From Batillaria attramentaria (lineage: Eukaryota; Mollusca; Gastropoda; Batillariidae): a stretch of DNA of 64,000 nucleotides. A program made the translations under genes and the position numbers. Shown piece after piece: positions 35,368 to 48,700 of the stretch. The stretch is from NCBI GenBank assembly GCA_018292915.2, contig JACVVK020000315.1, forward strand, positions 485,001 through 549,000, read 5' to 3'. Position 1 is the stretch's first letter, and every line of letters begins with the position of its first letter. The notes beneath the pieces are model-generated. The model saw only the letters and a program-made list of their open reading frames with translations. It had not been told where the DNA came from and did not search any database.

Positions 35368-36197
35368 AGTGTGATTACAGCCCCGTGAAAATCATTGACT
35401 TCATGATAAGTTGAAGTGTGCTTACAGCTGTGTGAAACACTTTTGTTCGTTGATCATCTTGTCGCCAGGATCAGCTGATCAACCAGTTTGAAGCCTGATT
35501 TTTGTAGGGGAAGCAAAGTATGCCAGCTGAGCATAGAATTGATTGGGCGTGCGACTGCTTTGCTTCAGAATATGTTGCCTGTATTGTGCCGTGAGCTTGC
35601 CTGCTAGCTGGATCAGATAATGAGAGTTTGACATTTGTAATAAACATATCATTATCAGTTGTTGTTGCATCATGCTAGTCATTTTTCATATTTATGTACA
35701 AATCTTATGGCCTGGACGAACCTCTGCAGCTAGTTGCTGGCGAGACAGAGTTACACATCAGTCAGTGTGTGTTCAGTACATACAGGTACAGGTACACTAC
35801 AGGGTAGCACCAGGCCACACGTGGATTGTATCAGTAGACTGTACTGGTTACCTTACACTCATGTACATGAACCTCCCCCTCATTACCTACCCTGACAGTT
35901 TGCGTCGTACATATCCAAATCCTACAGGTTAGGCCACCTTGTAATAAATTATTTTGTTCAGTGTGAGCGAGGGACTTGAATGAATATAATGTACCACGAC
36001 AAAGCTGTGCATTGGTTTACCTGTTGAAGCAAATTTTAGCATGGAGTAAACTTGACTGTGCACACAGACTCACTCCAATCTAAGTTTCTCTTTGCTGTTT
36101 GTCAGGCTATTAGTGAAGCCAAGCAAGACTTATGATTCATATGAACCAAGCTTTGGGTGAATCAATGTCTGTAAGCTTCCTTTTGACCGTCGTACAT

Positions 36198-36586
36198 AAT
36201 AGTAACTGAGTATTGTATAAGCGCTTTACCCAGTTTCTTGAATTGGTTCAAAGTGCCGTGAACTGAACCCAGTGCGCACACTCACATGAATCACACGCAT
36301 TCTCTCACACACTGGACATGAACACACCAATATTACAAGTTGTGAAGGGTCAGCTCAGCTATATAAGTTTCGGAATTTAGAATTGCATTTATTTTCAAAT
36401 TTTGTGGGCTGAACATTTCCAAAGCGGAGGAGGAAGCCTGAGTAAGCGGAGAGAACCCCTGACAATCAGCCCGAATGAACAGTGCCACAGAAAAGAAGGA
36501 AAACTTCTTTGCCGCGAGTGGGACTCAAACTTGACCTCTCGCATTGGTGACAAAGTCTCTTAACCACTAGACCACCGACCGCCCCC
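36198..36586 (-). mobile_element. tRNA-headed SINE, full-length-like copy
   Basis: Same family as 21255-21656 in opposite orientation: head GGTCTAGTGGTTAAGAG, the GGGGTTCTCTCCGC...CTTCCTCCTCC core, the TGAACATTTCC-related block and a tail with TAAGCGC and ACTATT. Confidence 0.85.
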
Positions 36587-37153
36587 ATGTGTCCTGTCAT
36601 GTGTTCATGTGTCCAAGTCATCTGTCTTTACCAAGCACAGGAACACTGTGTAGCACTAAGCATTGGACCAGTCACCTATAGAATTATGCACTACCCTTTT
36701 TAATCCTTTATGTTGTGATGATGATAACTTATTTTACAGGCCTCAGTAGTGGAGCTTGTAGCTTCTCTAGCTGCTTCGCCAGGCTATCTGCTGTTTGGCA
36801 ATGACGACAAACTGATAGTATTTTCAGTTGTGCACACTCAAGAAATGTACCAAATATCAAGTTACGTAGATTTAGCACATTTTGTGCAAAGATGTTCCTT
36901 GTTTTATGTCACTGAAATGGAACAGTTTTATGTCAGTTTCATACGCATTTACTGTGTTTAACTGTTATGATCTTCACACACGACATGACAGCTGGTATGA
37001 CAGCGAGTTGTTAAGCAAACAATAATGCTCACATCATTGCAACAATTATTTTATTTTATTCGTTGAATTTCCTATTTACAATCAGCAATTCACTGGTTTT
37101 ATTGAAGCACAGTATTTCACAATACATGAGTGACAAATGATGATCTTTTGTTT

Positions 37154-37155
<2 letters not shown>

Positions 37156-37190
<35 letters not shown>

Positions 37191-37196
37191 TGTGTG
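37156..37196. repeat. (TG)n microsatellite
   Basis: TG run followed by a G run, downstream of COQ3. Confidence 0.9.
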
Positions 37197-37490
37197 GGGG
37201 GGGCAAATTTTTACTTTCAACCTAAAACTGGTCTTATTGCATACTGTTCATCACACAGCCAGCAACTGACGGAACATTTCGTGACACACACAACATGTAA
37301 AATAGTCACTCTAGTACATGGTCACTTTGCATGATTTCTTTTTCCAGTTACCATCAAACATCAACACTGCCAGGCTGGGACCAGCCAATTACTACAAATC
37401 ATTTATACCCAGCCCTTTCGGGGTCAGAGAAAAGTTTGTCAAAACACTGTCTTACATCGAGTCCTCAATTTTGCTGTCCGTATTCCACTG

Positions 37491-40400
37491 TCAGTGGTCA
37501 GGTTGTGTTGAGGTGCTGGTATCTGGCGGTACATCTGACGCTCGCACGGCATGGATAGCGTAGTTGATGCTGGTGTTGGTCATCCACGACCACCGCTTGG
37601 TGAACGGGTTGTACATCATGCCATGAAGCAGACGTGTGGAGAAGTTGTCTGGAACACAGTCACTATGTCAGGTGCATGGCAAAAAACTTAATAAGAAACA
37701 GTTGCGCAAAAGAGTGGAGAGCAAATGAATGCTCAATAAGTAGAACTCTGAATGCAAACACTGACATCTGCTTCCCATGCAAAACAATCGCCCCAAAGCT
37801 CTGCAAGTCAATGAGTGACAGCAATACTGTAGGAGATGCTGTGCGTTTTTCCTTGCTGTTCGTATTCTGCTGGCTCACTGCCAGTCTGCACGATGTTGTC
37901 CGTATTCTGCTGGCTCACTGCCAGTCTGCACGATGCTGCAATGGACGACTCCACACCTATCACTCAAAAGGGCCAACCCCCAGAATTCAGCCAGTCACGT
38001 CCCGCGGCATAAGGAGCACAAACATGGCACAGTCCGGCAAACTTTTTGCCAGACACTACAACGAGGAAAGTACATGTAGTTTGATATGACTGGAGCATGG
38101 AAAGAAAGCAGTAAGCCCAGTGACGTCATATGAGGAAAAAGACCATTCCGTCAATCTCTTTCATCTAGAAATCACCCCTTTTCTCGTACAATGACATCTG
38201 GATGTACTGTGCTTTGCCAATACAGGTCAAAGTAAAGGGGCGGGGCTTTGGCCTCAGGGCTTGCCGAGTGGAGTCGTCAACAGTGTATGTGTCTAAGTGT
38301 AAGTGATACGATGTCAGACATCACCAGAACAACTCAGAACAATGCATGTGTAACCCTACAGTGATGACCTTAACTAGTCCACCATCCTTACTATTTGGCC
38401 AGGCACCAAAAATCTGTCCCTAGGTTTTTAATCAAACCCGTAAAACTATGAAGCAACCTGACGGTAACACCAAAGAAAAACAAATTGATAAAACTCTGCT
38501 GATTTGCTAGTCTGGCACTCAATTTTTGTTGATATGGCCATTTTGTGGGGCTACCAGCACATAATTATGGTGTTCAGTGAAGATGGTCAGACATCAATAC
38601 TTTTTTGTGTGTTTTTTATTGTTGTATTTTTGGCTCCTTGGTTTATGACCAGATTATCAAATTCAAGATCATTTGTCAGTGGAAAAGTGCCCCTAAAACA
38701 CCTTAGTACAACTAATCACTGCTTACTCTGATCCAAGATGTACTGGAGGTCTTGGGGTGAGATGAACTTGTTCCAGTCGTGAGTGCCAGGGGAGACCAAG
38801 CGCAGAAAGTTCTCTGCCCCTACCACACCCAGCACGTAGGACAGGTAGGTCTTGTTCAGGGTTGTCATGAAGATTGAACCACCGGGCTAAAACAACATGA
38901 AAATAACAACCATGAGTGACACAAGCATTGTCTCATCAGCTGATTACAAAATTAAATACTATCACACCAGTGTGATGATTCTCACTTGAGGCATGCTGGT
39001 GTGTGTGTGTGTGTGTATGCATGCGCACGCGCATGTGAATGCGTGTGTGAATGTACTCTGTGTGTGTGTGTGTGTGTGTGAGTGTGCACGTGTGCGTGTT
39101 ATGCGCATGTGAAGGTGTGTATGCATGCATGTGTGTGAGAATGTGCACGTGAGTGGTGTATGCGCGCGCGCGCATGTGTGTGTGTGTGTGTGTGTTTGTT
39201 TGTGTGTGTGTGTGTGTGTGTATGCACGTGCATATAAATGCGTGTATATGTGTGTATGTATCTGTGTGTGTCTGTGTGTGTGTGTGTGTGTGTGTATATA
39301 TGCACATGTGAATGTGTGTGTGTGTGTGTGAATGTGTGTTTGTGTGCATATGTTTGTGTGTGTACGCACGTGTGCGTGTGTGCATGTGTGTGTGCTGCAT
39401 CAACAACAACAATCCATACTGACCTTCACCAGCTGACAGCAGGCACCCACAAAAGTCGCCACATCCGCTACGTGTTCCACCACCTCTGAAGCCACAACAG
39501 CATCAAACTTCCCTGCCTCCGTGGCGACAAGGTCTTCCACTGTGGCCTGAATGTACTTGACATTACGCGCTACTTTCGGTTCATGCATCACGTGAGCTTG
39601 GGCAATTTTGATGTTTTCTTCGGATGCATCAACGCCGATCACAAATGCTCCAAGTCGAGCTAGGGGCTGAAATTTGCAAAATGCAAGAAAATGGTTTAAG
39701 TGTAACAAGCAATTACCTCAATTTATACAGGCAGCTAGTTGTGGATATTGTAAAATGTCATGATACAAACAGAAGTACAAAAATATATCGCATGAAGGAC
39801 GTGCCAAAGTTAGGCAAGTATCGCTGTAATGTTACAATTGCTACAAACTAGAACTAGCTGGTTTTCAATAAAAACAAACGGTGATCACCTGAAAAAAATG
39901 TGATCAAAGACTGTTCAGGCAAAGCAATACAGCCTTGGTACTACCAACAATAAACCACAACATACTCGGCCACCATATTCTCCAAACTTTCTGCTTACCT
40001 CCGATAATATCCCACCACCACTACCAACGTCCACGATCTGTAAACCAGCCAGTGGGGCCGCAGCCTTGAAGTCTGCATTTCCTCCTTGCTGGATCCGCTG
40101 GCTGACCAAAGCATCGCGAATGAATGGTACACGGATCTCGTTCATACTGTGCAGTGCTTCAAATTCTCCCGCTTCATCCCACCACAACTCAGCCAGCTCC
40201 GAAAACTTGTTCACCTCCTCCTCATCGATCGTGGTCTGGGCGATTGGTCGCTGGGCACTTTGATCTGATGCAGACCTGTCACAAGTCAAAGGCTGTCAAA
40301 AAAACTCTGTATTTTCCAACACAATTGTGTAGCCATACAGATGGCAAAAGTAATACATGTACAGAGGCACGCTTGTGATTACATCTGCATTAGTGAAATT

Positions 40401-40703
40401 TTATCACAAATCTGGTACGTAATACTTTTAAACAATAAAGTTTGAAACCTTAGACAATAGTTCTGTTTACCGTAATGCGAAAGAGCTCACTGAAATGCCC
40501 CTCGTGAGCGAAAGTGCCTGTGTTCGATCATTTCCACTGCCCTGGCTTCTGTGGCATGCCCTCAAGTTGTGCAACCTTCTTCGCTGCCCGCATTCACTTC
40601 TGTTTAAAAGAACTTTGGACTGGGAGACTCCTGGTACACACACGGGGAACTTCCACGACAACCGTACGGCTGCTTCTCGGCATGACCGACAAAGATACGA
40701 CAT
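37491..40703 (-). CDS. COQ3: Ubiquinone biosynthesis O-methyltransferase, mitochondrial (complete, 5 exons, 356 aa)
   Basis: Class I SAM methyltransferase that performs both O-methylation steps of ubiquinone synthesis in the mitochondrial matrix. Exons: 40703-40471, 40275-39999, 39666-39424, 38886-38727, 37648-37491; 1071 nt in frame. The first ~78 residues are Arg/Ser-rich without acids in long runs, as expected for a transit peptide. The catalytic part starts [21 protein letters not shown], then [16 protein letters not shown] (SAM motif I, glycines 162-166), VIGVDAS (acidic post-motif), [25 protein letters not shown] and [11 protein letters not shown]. The final exon has [10 protein letters not shown] and [11 protein letters not shown]. 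All motifs match the family. It is divergent from PNISR and convergent with the MATCAP-like gene. Confidence 0.97.
37858..37937. repeat. Two-copy 39-bp tandem duplication, COQ3 intron 4
   Basis: TTCGTATTCTGCTGGCTCAC and the following CACGATG block occur twice with one or two changes. The remainder of intron 4 (37938-38726) is plain. Confidence 0.8.
39000..39394. repeat. Long compound (TG)n tract, COQ3 intron 3
   Basis: About 400 bp of TG repeats interrupted by GCGCG, ATGCA and ACG variants; alternating purine-pyrimidine throughout, so a Z-DNA former. It opens meaningless ORFs on both strands. Confidence 0.95.
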
Positions 40704-41869
40704 TGTTTTGTACTACCCTAAAATTGCGTGTGTTGTCTTGAGGACACCGGAAATAGCAGACGAACAACGGAAATCAATGTCGGGAGCGGTGCATGCCGGT
40801 CAGAGGTGTAGCGCCATGATCGTTGCGATCGCAATGACAGGAGAGTGTCTTTGACTTGAGAAAAGGTATTGTTTTGTGAAATTCATCGCAGTAGCATTTG
40901 TCTGGATCGCTGATTTCAGCAGTACGTCACTGCTATTCTGTGGAGTTTTGAGAGCACTGTCTCTCATTCGAAGAAACCAGACTTTCGGACTAGCGTGCAA
41001 TATCTTCTGTTCTTTTGTGATCGTTATTGTCGAATGCTCGTGATTGTCAGTTATATGATGTGTGTATTCATATTTTGGCGATATTGTTTTATATGTGCGA
41101 ATAAACGAAATTGGATGCGGTTGTACCCAGTTATTTGGTTGGTCTTCAGTGATGCACTTACAATCAGTTGTACTCTTGCGACGCTGAAAAACCCTAGGGT
41201 TGCAGTCTTGCACTAAATACACTGTTCAGGGTCCTACTAATTACCGAAAACAACCGAAAACAACTCTTAAAACGCGTAGAACGTAGTTAAAACATAGAAA
41301 TAACAACACACAAACATGATTAAAGGCGAAAAAGAGGCATTAAACTAGTTTAAAGGGAAAAAAGTACTTATTCACTCCAAGAGAACACAACGAAATGAAC
41401 GTGTCACCCAAGGGAAGCGACTCTGGTCCGGACTGGTTATTTTCTGCAATATCACCTTTTTTTCCTTTTAGCTTTTTTTTAAGGCCACTTTTTTCACCGT
41501 TAATCATGTTTGTGTGTTGTTATTTCTATGTTTGAACCGCGTTCTATCCGTATTAAGAGTTGTTTTCGGTCGTTTCGTTGTTTTCGGTAATTAGTAGGAC
41601 CGCACTGTTCAGCGGTATGCAGTATGCCATGAAACCAGCACCAAAACCTGTACTGGCCTTAATCGCAGGTACAGAATTGCTTCTGAATTGCCATTTACTT
41701 TGCGCGCACACACACACTGCCAAGCAGGTTACAGCCTTTCCAATCACAGAGTTTTTAAATGATCTATAGATTGACTGCACATGTACCAAGGAAAACTTCT
41801 GTTACAGCCACAGCATTTCACTGTAACTGGTGTTTCCTGTCCAAAGCAGGTTTTACACTATTGGACAAA
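40704..41869. promoter_or_regulatory. Shared upstream region of divergent COQ3 and PNISR
   Basis: Start codons are 1166 bp apart, facing away. An ETS-type CCGGAAAT lies at 40747-40754 close to COQ3. A 3' splice-like CCAAAGCAG at 41841-41849 suggests that PNISR has a noncoding first exon upstream. The centre is occupied by the inverted-repeat element at 41230-41602. Confidence 0.5.
41230..41602. mobile_element. Mutator-like foldback MITE, 373 bp, with 10-bp target duplication
   Basis: Ends are inverted repeats of about 100 bp (GGTCCTACTAATTACCGAAA at the left; complement at the right), extending through ACATAGAAATAACAACACAC. The element is flanked by the direct repeat CACTGTTCAG (41220-41229 and 41603-41612). 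Long inverted repeats with a 9-10-bp duplication fit Mutator-like elements. No transposase is present. Confidence 0.8.
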
Positions 41870-42705
41870 ATGTGGGCAAACCCCTGGGGTGGGTCTTGGC
41901 CCATCCATCAATCTGCTTATCAAAATGTGCCACATGAGCAAGGTGAGTATTGCCACTACCCTCCACTTCAAACCTGTCAAAATGCAGGTGACTGTTTCTT
42001 TAGGTAGCTTACAGCAATAATTCATATCATCACTGTGTGGTTTTGTCCTCCTCATTTCACTGAATTTACAAATTTAGAACTGAAAGTGAAAAAGAAAAGT
42101 TTTGTTACCCAGATGCGTAAAATTTATGAATGATAACTGTATATATGTGTGGTAAACTACATTGCTGCACCAGTATAATGCCGGAAGCAGCTTATGAGCT
42201 CTAGTAGTCTTGGGTAAATTGAACACAAAGCAGCCTTGTGATTGACAATATTCTTGTTTGCAGTTGACTGGGCTTCGCTGGCCAAGCAATGGATAGCACA
42301 GCGAGAAGCAGCAGAAACATTCGATCACCCTCAGCATGATTTGGCTCAACCACCCCCACCCCCTCCTCCCCCTCCTCCAGAGGATGTCTCTACCCCAGCA
42401 TCTGAACCCAACTCTCAGTCACAGCCAGCAAGCCAGGATGATGAGAACAGCATGGACATTTCTGACGACGAGGACGGGGGGAGTCGATCTGGAGGCAACT
42501 CTAGTGGTAAGACTTACACTTATACTATAGCTTAATAAATCAGCGTCACCATGGATTTGGATTCTAAGAGTTTTATTTTGAGCTATTCCATGTCCGTATT
42601 GAATTGTTTACTTCAGCCGTGTCTTTTGAACCTCTCTGTTCTCTCTTTGTTATGGAAGAACTTGCATTCTGAGACATTTGAAGTATTTCATTGTTAGTAA
42701 ATGTC

Positions 42706-42740
<35 letters not shown>

Positions 42741-45700
42741 GATACGCCGGGCAGGCTCCACTACTGCCCACGCCCCTTGGTGCTGAAGTACAGGCCGGTG
42801 ACTGGGGTGGCTCATGGGCCCCACCACCCATGCAGACAGAGTGGCAAGGGGACAACAGCCAGGTAGGAACTTGTCAACACTGTCGAGTCCATCGTGTAAC
42901 TAGTGTAGCCTCTAGCGGGTGTGTATGATCACGTCATCCCTGTGAGTGTAACTCGTGTAAGTAAAGGTAACACTGTGTGGCTGGCCCTGTAAGTGTAGAT
43001 CCCATGACAGTAGTGTAGCCTCTAGCTGGTGTGTATGATCACGTCATCCCTGTGAGTGTAACTCGTGTAAGTAAAGGTAACACTGTGTGGCTGGCCCTGT
43101 AAGTGTAGATCCCATGACAGTAGTGTAGCCTCTAGCTGGTGTGCATGATCACGTCATCCCTGTGAGTGTAACTCATGTAAGTAAAGGTAACACTGGGGGG
43201 CTGGCCCTGTAAGTGTAGATCCCATGACAGTAGTGTAGCCTCTAGCTGGTGTGTATGATCACGTCATCCCTGTGAGTGTAACTCGTGTAAGTAAAGGTAA
43301 CACTGGGGGGCTGGCCCTGTAAGTGTAGATCCCATGACAGTAGTGTAGCCTCTAGCTGGTGTGTATGATCACGTCATCCCTGTGAGTGTAACTCGTGTAA
43401 GTAAAGGTAACACTGGGGGGCTGGCCCTGTAAGTGTAGATCCCATGACAGTAGTGTAGCCTCTAGCTGGTGTGTATGATCACGTCATCCCTGTGAGTGTA
43501 ACTCGTGTAAGTAAACGTAACACTGTGTGGCTGGCCCTGTAAGTGTAGATCCCATGACAGTAGTGTAGCCTCTAGCTGGTGTGTATGATCACGTCATCCC
43601 TGTGAGTGTAACTCGTGTAAGTAAAGGTAACACTGTGTGGCTGGCCCTGTAAGTGTAGATCCCATGACAGTAGTGTAGCCTCTAGCTAGTGTGCATGATC
43701 AAGTCAGCCCTGTGAGTGTAACTCGTGTAAGTAAAGGTAACACTGGGGGGCTGGCCCTGTAAGTGTAGATCCCATGACAGTAGTGTAGCCTCTAGCTAGT
43801 GTGTATGATCACGTCATCCCTGTGAGTGTAACTCGTGTAAGTAAAGGTAACACTGGGGGGCTGGCCCTGTAAGTGTAGATCCCATGACAGTAGTGTAGCC
43901 TCTAGCTGGTGTGTATGATCACGTCATCCCTGTGAGTGTAACTCGTGTAAGTAAAGGTAACACTGTGTGGCTGGCCCTGTAAGTGTAGATCCCATGACAG
44001 TAGTGTAGCCTCTAGCTAGTGTGCATGATCAAGTCATCGCTGTGAGTGTAACTCGTGTAAGTAAAGGTAACACTGGGGGGCTGGCCCTGTAAGTGTAGAT
44101 CCCATGACAGTAGTGTAGCCTCTAGCTGGTGTGCATGATCACGTCATCCCTGTGAGTGTAACTCGTGTAAGTAAAGGTAACACTGTGGGGCTGGCCCTGT
44201 AAGTGTAGATCCCATGACAGTAGTGTAGCCTCTAGCTGGTGTGCATGATCACGTCATCCCTGTGAGTGTAACTCGTGTAAGTAAAGGTAACACTGGGGGG
44301 CTGGCCCTGTAAGTGTAGATCCCATGACAGTAGTGTAGGAAACAAGTTATTACTAGAATATTTTAATTTCACAAGAACATGAGCTGTGGAGAAGAGCAGA
44401 GCTGCATGTTTGAGACCAAACTAAGGTATAAAATGTTACAGTTCTAGTAGTACCGAGTGCTCACTTACTTTCATGCGCTCCAGTTGAGGATGGGTAATTT
44501 GACCACCTTGTACATGTAGTTGTCACTTGGATAATGCCTACTGACACTAGTGACAGTGTACTAATGCTTGTTTAGTCTGCTGGGTGAGCAACATTGATGC
44601 AACATTTAACTTCCTTCTAACACTTGCAGGATAGTTTTGAATACAGTCAGGGGTCTAACTTCAGTGACAAGGCTCCATTCACCTACCCACCAGGGGGAGA
44701 CATGTTCTTCCAGGTAGTAACTGTCATTGTGACACATTTTTGGGTTTTTTGTTGTTGTATTTTGTGTTTGGGTGTTTTGTTTTTCTGTTTGTTTGTTTTG
44801 GTTTGTTTGCCTTGCGTTCCTTGCCTGAATGCTCCCAGGGGTATGGATAAGAAGGAAGCCTTTGCCCAAGCAGCCAATTTTATGTGACATATTCAAGGTG
44901 ACAGTTTGGTAGCTCTGTACATTGTCTTTTTTCAAGACCTTGGCAAGTCTGTGTATTTATTTTTTAAAATATAATGTGATCATGTAAATTTGAAAAAAAA
45001 AACCCAGATCAGGTGGATGCTGATTGGTTGTTTCATATAGTGTGTAGTCTTAGTGTAGAGGTCAGTATGGCAGCAGAGAAACAAGCAGGTAGTATTTTGG
45101 TGAACGTTGCTATTTGTTGTCAGGGCGGAGCGCCTCCGGTGATGAACAACTTCCAGCAGTACTGGCCGCCCCACGGGGGACCCCCCCACCCAGCTCTAGC
45201 ACCAGATGCCTTCCCTCCCCAGATGCCCTTCCCACCCGCACCTGGCGCCCACCGTGGGGATCGTCACGGCAACAGAGACAGGTTCCACGGTGCTCCTTTT
45301 CCGCCTGGTCGACATGACGACACTGCACTAGGTAAGAAAGAGGCGCATTTGGAAACGGCTGCTTCTTGTCTGCTGTCTGTATTGTCATTATGGTTCTGGT
45401 TGGAGGATGTGGGAGATAAGGGGGACTGGTTTATGTTGTGTGTGGCATTTCTGGTGTGGGAGGTGTCTTTAACATGATTGTAATACAAACTATTGTTAAC
45501 AAAGTTTGGGGAGGGGGGGCAAAAAACCCAAAGGTAAGGGTTGTGGTCTATTTCTTATTGTTCAGGTTTGTTGTTTAGACTCTGCCAAGCGTCGTCACCT
45601 CCCTGCGTGGATCCGTGAGGGGCTGGAAAAGATGGAGCGCGAAAAACAGCGTCGAGCGGAGAAGGAGAGAATGGAACAGGAGCGGGCAGAGGCACAGCGT

Positions 45701-48700
45701 GCCAGAGAGGAGGCTGAAAGAGAGGCTGCAGAAGAACTGAAACGAGAACGGGAGGAAAGTGCTAGTGGAGAACCAAGGCTTCCACGCAAGAGTCGATTTG
45801 TGAGTTGATATTTGTCATGTATTACTCTGGGCTTCATTTGAGCAGTGACCTGTCTCTTTAATCTCCTTAATCTGGTCTTTAATCTGGACAAAGAAGTGGT
45901 TGCCAAGAAGTTGTATTGTATCTTTGTACAGTGTTGGGGGGGGAAAAAATGTGTCATGTGTTTTCTTGCAACTGTGACACGTTGGCTGTGTGGTGGACGC
46001 ATGATGTTAAACACAGACTAATAGTCATGTTGGCTGTGTGGTGGACGCATGATGTTAAACACAGACTGATAGTCATGTGCTGGTTGGACAGGACTCTGAT
46101 GATGAAGATGAAGGAGAGGCAGCGGCAAACAAATCCCCGATAAAAGATCGTTCCCCTGCCCCACCCGCTGTCAAGAAGAGGTCGCCGTCACCAGAACAGT
46201 TCAAAAGCGAAGAAGAGAAACAGATGGACCTGGTGGGTGGATGTGTAGTGTTGATCTGAGTCACTATGGTCACTGATACTAGTGATAGTGTGTATTGTGT
46301 ATTGTGTTGGACAGGAGCATATATATAAACTCACACACTGACTTTGTCTTTTACTGCTTCCTTTGCTACTGTTCCGTCTAGTGGTGCCAGTTCTGTGGAT
46401 CTATACGTCTTCTAACTTGCTTTACAATTGTTTGTTGGCCATTTGAAAGGCAGAAGCCTGTACAATGTATTATATATATACAGAGAAGTTGAGTACTGGT
46501 TGCCACATGGCAACACTTTGACTAATGATGGCGTTTGACCGTGACTGATGGTGTTTGACCGTGACTGATGGCGTTTGACCGTGACTGATGGCGTTTGACC
46601 GTGACTGATGGTGTTTGACCATGACTGATGTGTTGTTGTAACAGTTGCTGAAGGTGAAGCGTTGGATGACGGAGATCTTACTGGAAGTGACCACGGACGA
46701 GATAGAGAAAGTGGCACACAGTGTTTACAACAAGGCCAGATCGCACGCCCTGAAAGGTAGGTGTACCCTGTAGACACCCAGGCATGGGGTTCATCTGGCC
46801 TTCATCTTCCCACTCCCTTATCGGACAGACTGATGGTCGCACAGCTCGTGTCGTGGGTAAAATCAACACTAAGACACTTCTGTCTGCTGCTAACTTACGT
46901 CTCACATTTGAGGAATGTTACAACTGTGTGTCTGTGTCTCTCTCTTATAGAACTATTACTTTTGAATGAACTTTTCAATTTGCAGGTGTCATTGGATGGT
47001 TATGAAAGAATGGAACTCGTTTGAAATGTTTTGTAGAAGGTGTTTACTTCATGAGTCTTTACTGAAGAGGTTGATAGTTCATACCTTCACCATTTGCCTT
47101 CATTTTCAAAGCGTGATGATGGCGACTTTCCACTACAGCTTAATGATAGTAGCATCAGTAGCTTTGGGTAATTTGTGTTTTGTGTAGACTCTCGCTGATG
47201 GGGCAGTGTTTTACTGTGAGATAGGTAACCATGTTGGTTGTGTGAGTATCACACTATGTGATGGAGAATTTTGTAACCCAGAACAGTGAGCACAGCCGCT
47301 TGCCACAAGCACCTTGAGCTTGTCACTAATTTGTCTTTGTCATGATCCAAAGCACCAGCAAAAGTCCTCGCCAAGTCCTCGGCTTTGGCATCTATCTCTA
47401 CGCTCGGTAAGTACCTACAGTTGTACCTGTCAGAGAGACTCCATGTGACATTTATGCCATAGCAATCAAGGCAGTTCCATTTGGCGTGAATAAACTCACA
47501 CTGTGTCACACTTCTGCCTCCTTCTCTTGGTCACTGATCTTTCTTTTGGTTTTTTGTCCCGAGTTTCAAACAGGGTAGCAAGAGTACCCACACAGCTAAA
47601 CCCCTTCACTTAGTGTATTGTAGTGAATGTTGTCACTAACTACGAGCTGTGGCTACAGGGCTTGGCTACGGGTCTGGCAGCAGTGGGGAGGAAGAGTCGG
47701 GTAGTGAGAGCAGTGATGACGACTCGGATGCTGGAAAGGGCAAGAAGCCAGCGGACAGTAGCCAGAAAAAAGACAGGATTTTCAGTGATGAAGACTCAGG
47801 TATGTCTGGTTGTCAGTGGCGACTTCACAGTGTTTTTGTGCATACTCAAAAGTTTTTGTCTTCATTCTTACAAAAAATCAAGAAGTGTGTGTGAGTTTGT
47901 CGCCTCTGTGCTCTGTGATGATGACTACTGATTGACAAGCATATGTCTGAGTTTTCTGCTGACATCTTCAGGCTGAGAGCACAGTTTCCTTATTTGATCA
48001 AAATATTGTGTGGTGGGCGTCTAGATTTTTACTTGTGTATGTTCATGATTATCGTGAGGCTTTCTTTGCTGAGGATTTATGGTTTGCTTTTTGCTTTTGC
48101 TGACCTCCACTCACCGTGTACTTGTTGCAGACTACAACCCTGAGGAATCTGAAGTCCCAAAGTGTCTGAGGGTTCCTACATCACAGTCCCAAAACCCGTT
48201 CCCATTTAATAAAACTGATGAAGCTATCCCAGGCCTCAGGTCGGTCAAACAAGAAAGTAAAACGTGGAAATCTAGCGTAAAGCAGGAGGATAAGAATGAG
48301 AGTAAGGGTGGGGGGAAACAGGACACTGACAAGTTGGACACCAAGTCCGTAGAGGAGAAAGTGAAGCAGGAGAAAAGTGAGAGGTCTAAAGAAAAATCTA
48401 AAGTGGTCACAAAGAAAGAGGAGAGTACTGACAGTACTAGTGGCTCCTCCAGCGACTCGTCCTCCGATTCGGACAGTGAAGATAGTGATAGTTCAGCCTC
48501 GGGCGAATCCAGCCCGAAGGTGAGAAAAAAGAAGAGAGAAAAGCGGTCTAGGGCCAGCCAGAGAAGCAGGAAGGATAAGAAGAGCAAGTCACGGGATGGG
48601 GAGAAAGAACGCGAAAGACAGAGGGACAGAAAAAGTGGCAGAGGTGGGGACAAAGAGAAGAGTAATGGGGAAAAGGGAGGCGATCGCAAGCGGGAGAAGA

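Larger units (their letters stand above)
32824..37490. other. Intergenic region between the convergent MATCAP-like and COQ3 genes
   Basis: About 4.7 kb with no credible gene; filled by the three minisatellites, the palindrome, a SINE (36198-36586) and a TG tract (37156-37196). On the minus strand AATAAA motifs at about 37050-37062 are possible COQ3 poly(A) signals. Short ORFs here lack recognisable protein features. Confidence 0.6.

Noticed and set aside
36749..36961. Short plus-strand ORF (VASLAASPGYLLFGNDDK)
   Set aside because: Preceded by an AG but no homology, no partner exons and no donor; treated as chance.
38936..39412. His/Thr- or Val/Cys-rich ORFs
   Set aside because: Translations of the TG/CA tract in COQ3 intron 3.
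48132..48689. 185-codon antisense ORF opposite PNISR exon 11
   Set aside because: Mirror of the SR/RE-rich coding sequence; low-complexity Ser/Leu/Phe product.
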